A model generated the notes under the pieces. That model was given only the letters and a program-made list of their open reading frames with translations, did not search any database and was not told the DNA's origin. A program made the position numbers and the translations under genes. DNA of 64,000 nt from Diprion similis (Eukaryota > Arthropoda > Insecta > Hymenoptera > Diprionidae): contig NC_060106.1 in the NCBI RefSeq assembly GCF_021155765.1, forward strand, positions 10,795,501 through 10,859,500, in the 5' to 3' direction. Every line of letters begins with the position of its first letter. The stretch's first letter is position 1. Of the stretch, positions 61,601-64,000 are shown piece after piece.

Positions 61601-64000
61601 TAATTGATTTTTCAAACGTATTACGTAGTGTTGATACAATATAGGTATCCCCGGTTCGTTTATACCAATCCCAAACCCCGACGTCTACACAAAAATTATA
61701 ACCAATTAAGAATAAAAAGAAAAAACGAAAAATAAAAACGAAACAAATGAGGAAAAAAATATTTTCGCTTCCGTCATTCATGCGATAATTGCACCTAGCA
61801 TAGGATACTAACTTGGAACATCGCATTTGCAAACTAGTCGCGTGATCCGTACATGTATAAAAGTACATAGAATTCAAGATAAACCTTTTATGTATATATA
61901 TATATATATGTATGCATTATACACATGCCGGTTTGTAGTATATAATTATAGATAAGAATAGAGCCGTGAATACACTGCAGCGTTGAATTGTTTCCTTCAA
62001 GTGGGAAAATTGGTAAATTTTTGCCAACCGTGAATGGGCGAATAACTAGTAACCGCTAGTTTGAACCGTGGATTCAGAAATAAAATACTTGAAAACTCGT
62101 CATCTTGAGTTCTTTTTTTTCTAAGTATTATTCCACTTTATTTCGTTAACTCGTCTCGACCTCCGTACAACGATTGTCATCAAACGCCAGCGTGTTCTTC
62201 AAATTTTACGTGAGAATTGCTGATATTACGAGTGTAAAAACTCCAAGAAACCGCGAGGTTGAAATTGGTATAACGTTACTATTCACTTAATTTTAAAATG
62301 ATTTTTAAGGAACTAACATTTCAAAATATCAGCGTTTTTTTTTTCAGTACAGTTTTCGGAATTTCAGACAATTCCAAAGTCGTGAAATAAAGGTTTTTCC
62401 TCAGTACGAATCGTTACGATAACGTCACTAATTTCAATGTGATTCGAAACTAGCTAATTCTACATACGGTAGTTTCAGATGATTAGCCCCCTATCGCCGG
62501 ATGTGTTATACGTGTCCCCAACTGATTTTTCTGCATTCTATTGGCGTAGATACAGAGTCGTTATTACACGATCAACCGCAGCGGCATGCAATTGCAAATT
62601 TCAACACCAAGGGAGGAATTTCGTTTCAATAACAAGCAGACGATTTATTGGTGGGTTTATTTCCTGACGGGAATGCGGCGTCGTTATATATTGAATGTTA
62701 AACGGCGTTAAGTACATTTATCAACTTTGCAATCGAACGATTCGATCCTTGTATTCTTATCTTGTACTGTAAATTACGCCAGTCAATTCAGTGGATTTTA
62801 GACATTCTAATTGCCAGCAAGATCCTAATGATTGCAGTACACTGCACTGAACCTCGTCAACGTATAGAAAGTATTCACCTCGCTGCACGAATTCCTTATA
62901 CCACAACACAGTTCGTCAAACTCTGAGTTGCGAGTTCAACTTCGAGGTTTTACACGAATTGACAAATTTATTTTAAAGAATCTGTAAGAATTTTGACTCA
63001 AATGATAATCATTTTCCAATCATTTTAATATGGTATCGATTAATCGTTCAATAATTATTGATTTTCAAACTTTTAGACAAGATCTGTTGCCTCGCAAGGT
63101 GAATGATCAAAAAAAAAAAATTTACGTCATAACTGATCTTGACGTTATACGTGCATAAATATAGATTATAAGCTAGTATAATAATATTCGTTGACTTTTT
63201 CAGAACAACATAATTTATAGGGCAGGAAAATATTTACAAGAAAAAGGAATCTATTCGTTGCATATTTTTGGATCATTTAAGCTAATAGATACAGTTTTAC
63301 ATTTTTATTTTTTTTGTCTAACCAGTCATTAGAATATCAACTAGCTTCCTGTGCAGGGATATAAAGCATTTAACGCTGTATTGATACGGATAACGATCGA
63401 TGGATCTTTTCGCCCATGTATATGTTGTTATACAGCACTCGAGGAATTCAACTTCCTGCATGACTGTTACAAGGTGGTTTTTTTTTCTATCCAGGTACAC
63501 GATACGCGTGCGTTGAGACCTTGAATCCGTAACTTAATAATGCTTGCCTTCATTATACGGCCATTGAATTTTCAAAGGACCAAGAACGAAGAAGCGTGAC
63601 AGCGTGTGAAATTCCCAAAAAAAATAAAAATGGCAAACGGTCGTGACGTAAGGTTGCAATAATATCCGTAATCGATTGCATTGGGTAAAATAAAAATAGC
63701 TTTGTGCATGAATTTTCATGTGTTTTCCCCCTCTGTATCTCATATAACACCTATAAAACGATCGAGGCATCGTTCGTCAGCACATCGACTTCGTAACGAA
63801 ACGCTCTTTCCGCGAGACCGAAAGTGTACGCGCAACTTTCTACACACGTAGATATAATAATAAATTTCTCCACGATCGTGAGTGTTTCTTTTTTATAAGA
63901 TTTTTGCTCTCACACAGAGCCGGGATTGAATATTTGTCGTGACGGTATCGAATCGATAATAATTAACCGAAACGAGAGTGAATTCATGCCAAATGGCTAA
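55668..64000. other. Upstream CAH1 region, probably intron 1
   Basis: 8.3 kb to the right edge with no recognised exon. Since the CAH1 coding frame is open at the 55667 acceptor and its first coding exon is not seen, most or all of this is probably CAH1 intron 1. Contains a 19-base G run at 60997-61015, TA-rich patches near 57940 and 61890, and many short frames with no domain. Confidence 0.5.
60997..61015 (+). repeat. 19-base G run
   Basis: Uninterrupted poly-G on the plus strand, unusually long for an AT-rich genome and a likely place for length polymorphism or consensus error. Confidence 0.85.

Noticed and set aside
63534-63770. CAH1 first exon near 63545 (QWPYNEG followed by a GC donor, phase fits)
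   Set aside because: The W-x-Y spacing is two residues short of the family pattern, there is no sensible ATG nearby in frame, and the donor is non-canonical. Probably chance.

Overview
The window is animal nuclear DNA, AT-rich, with spliced genes separated and interrupted by non-coding sequence. The gene content points to an insect. Carbonic anhydrase and the farnesoic-acid-methyltransferase-like/DM9 protein are of the insect type. A RAD52 homologue, which Drosophila lacks, argues against a fly. A hymenopteran, perhaps a sawfly, is my best guess, but that is inference. No bacterial-type operon, CRISPR array or defence island is present.

Layout. At 0.46-2.1 kb there are two coding-looking exons of an unrecognised minus-strand gene. 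RpS11 (uS17) lies on plus at 2.4-6.1 kb, with a duplicated second exon and three U35-like C/D snoRNA copies in its introns. At 7.2-8.1 kb there is a minus-strand LysM membrane protein (LYSMD3/4 type). PRMT6-like arginine methyltransferase is on minus at 9.8-11.4 kb. From 9.1 to 13.3 kb lie foldback and terminal-inverted-repeat elements, a degenerate ~29-bp repeat tract and an orphan CYP4-like exon. An unrecognised minus-strand gene occupies 14.3-17.3 kb, with a 290-bp tandem duplication in its presumed 5' region. CENP-C (plus, 18.9-20.6 kb) and RAD52 (minus, 21.0-22.6 kb) are convergent. A farnesoic acid O-methyltransferase-like gene (minus, 23.8-34.9 kb) starts with a 10-nt coding exon. A second, DM9-less FA-domain gene sits inside its fourth intron. 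I find no gene at 35-44.8 kb. Cytosolic alpha-carbonic anhydrase (CAH1 type, minus) runs from 44.8 kb to beyond the right edge; its short first coding exon was not found.

The gene models were built by hand from splice signals, reading phase and family resemblance. The complete models (RpS11 with either exon 2, LYSMD, PRMT6, CENP-C, RAD52, both FA genes) each close in frame across all exons, which supports them. There is no single new multi-gene system. The observations most worth following are the RpS11 alternative exon pair with a 59-nt separating intron, the snoRNA triplication, the insect RAD52 with a GC-AG intron, and the same-strand nested FA-domain paralogue.
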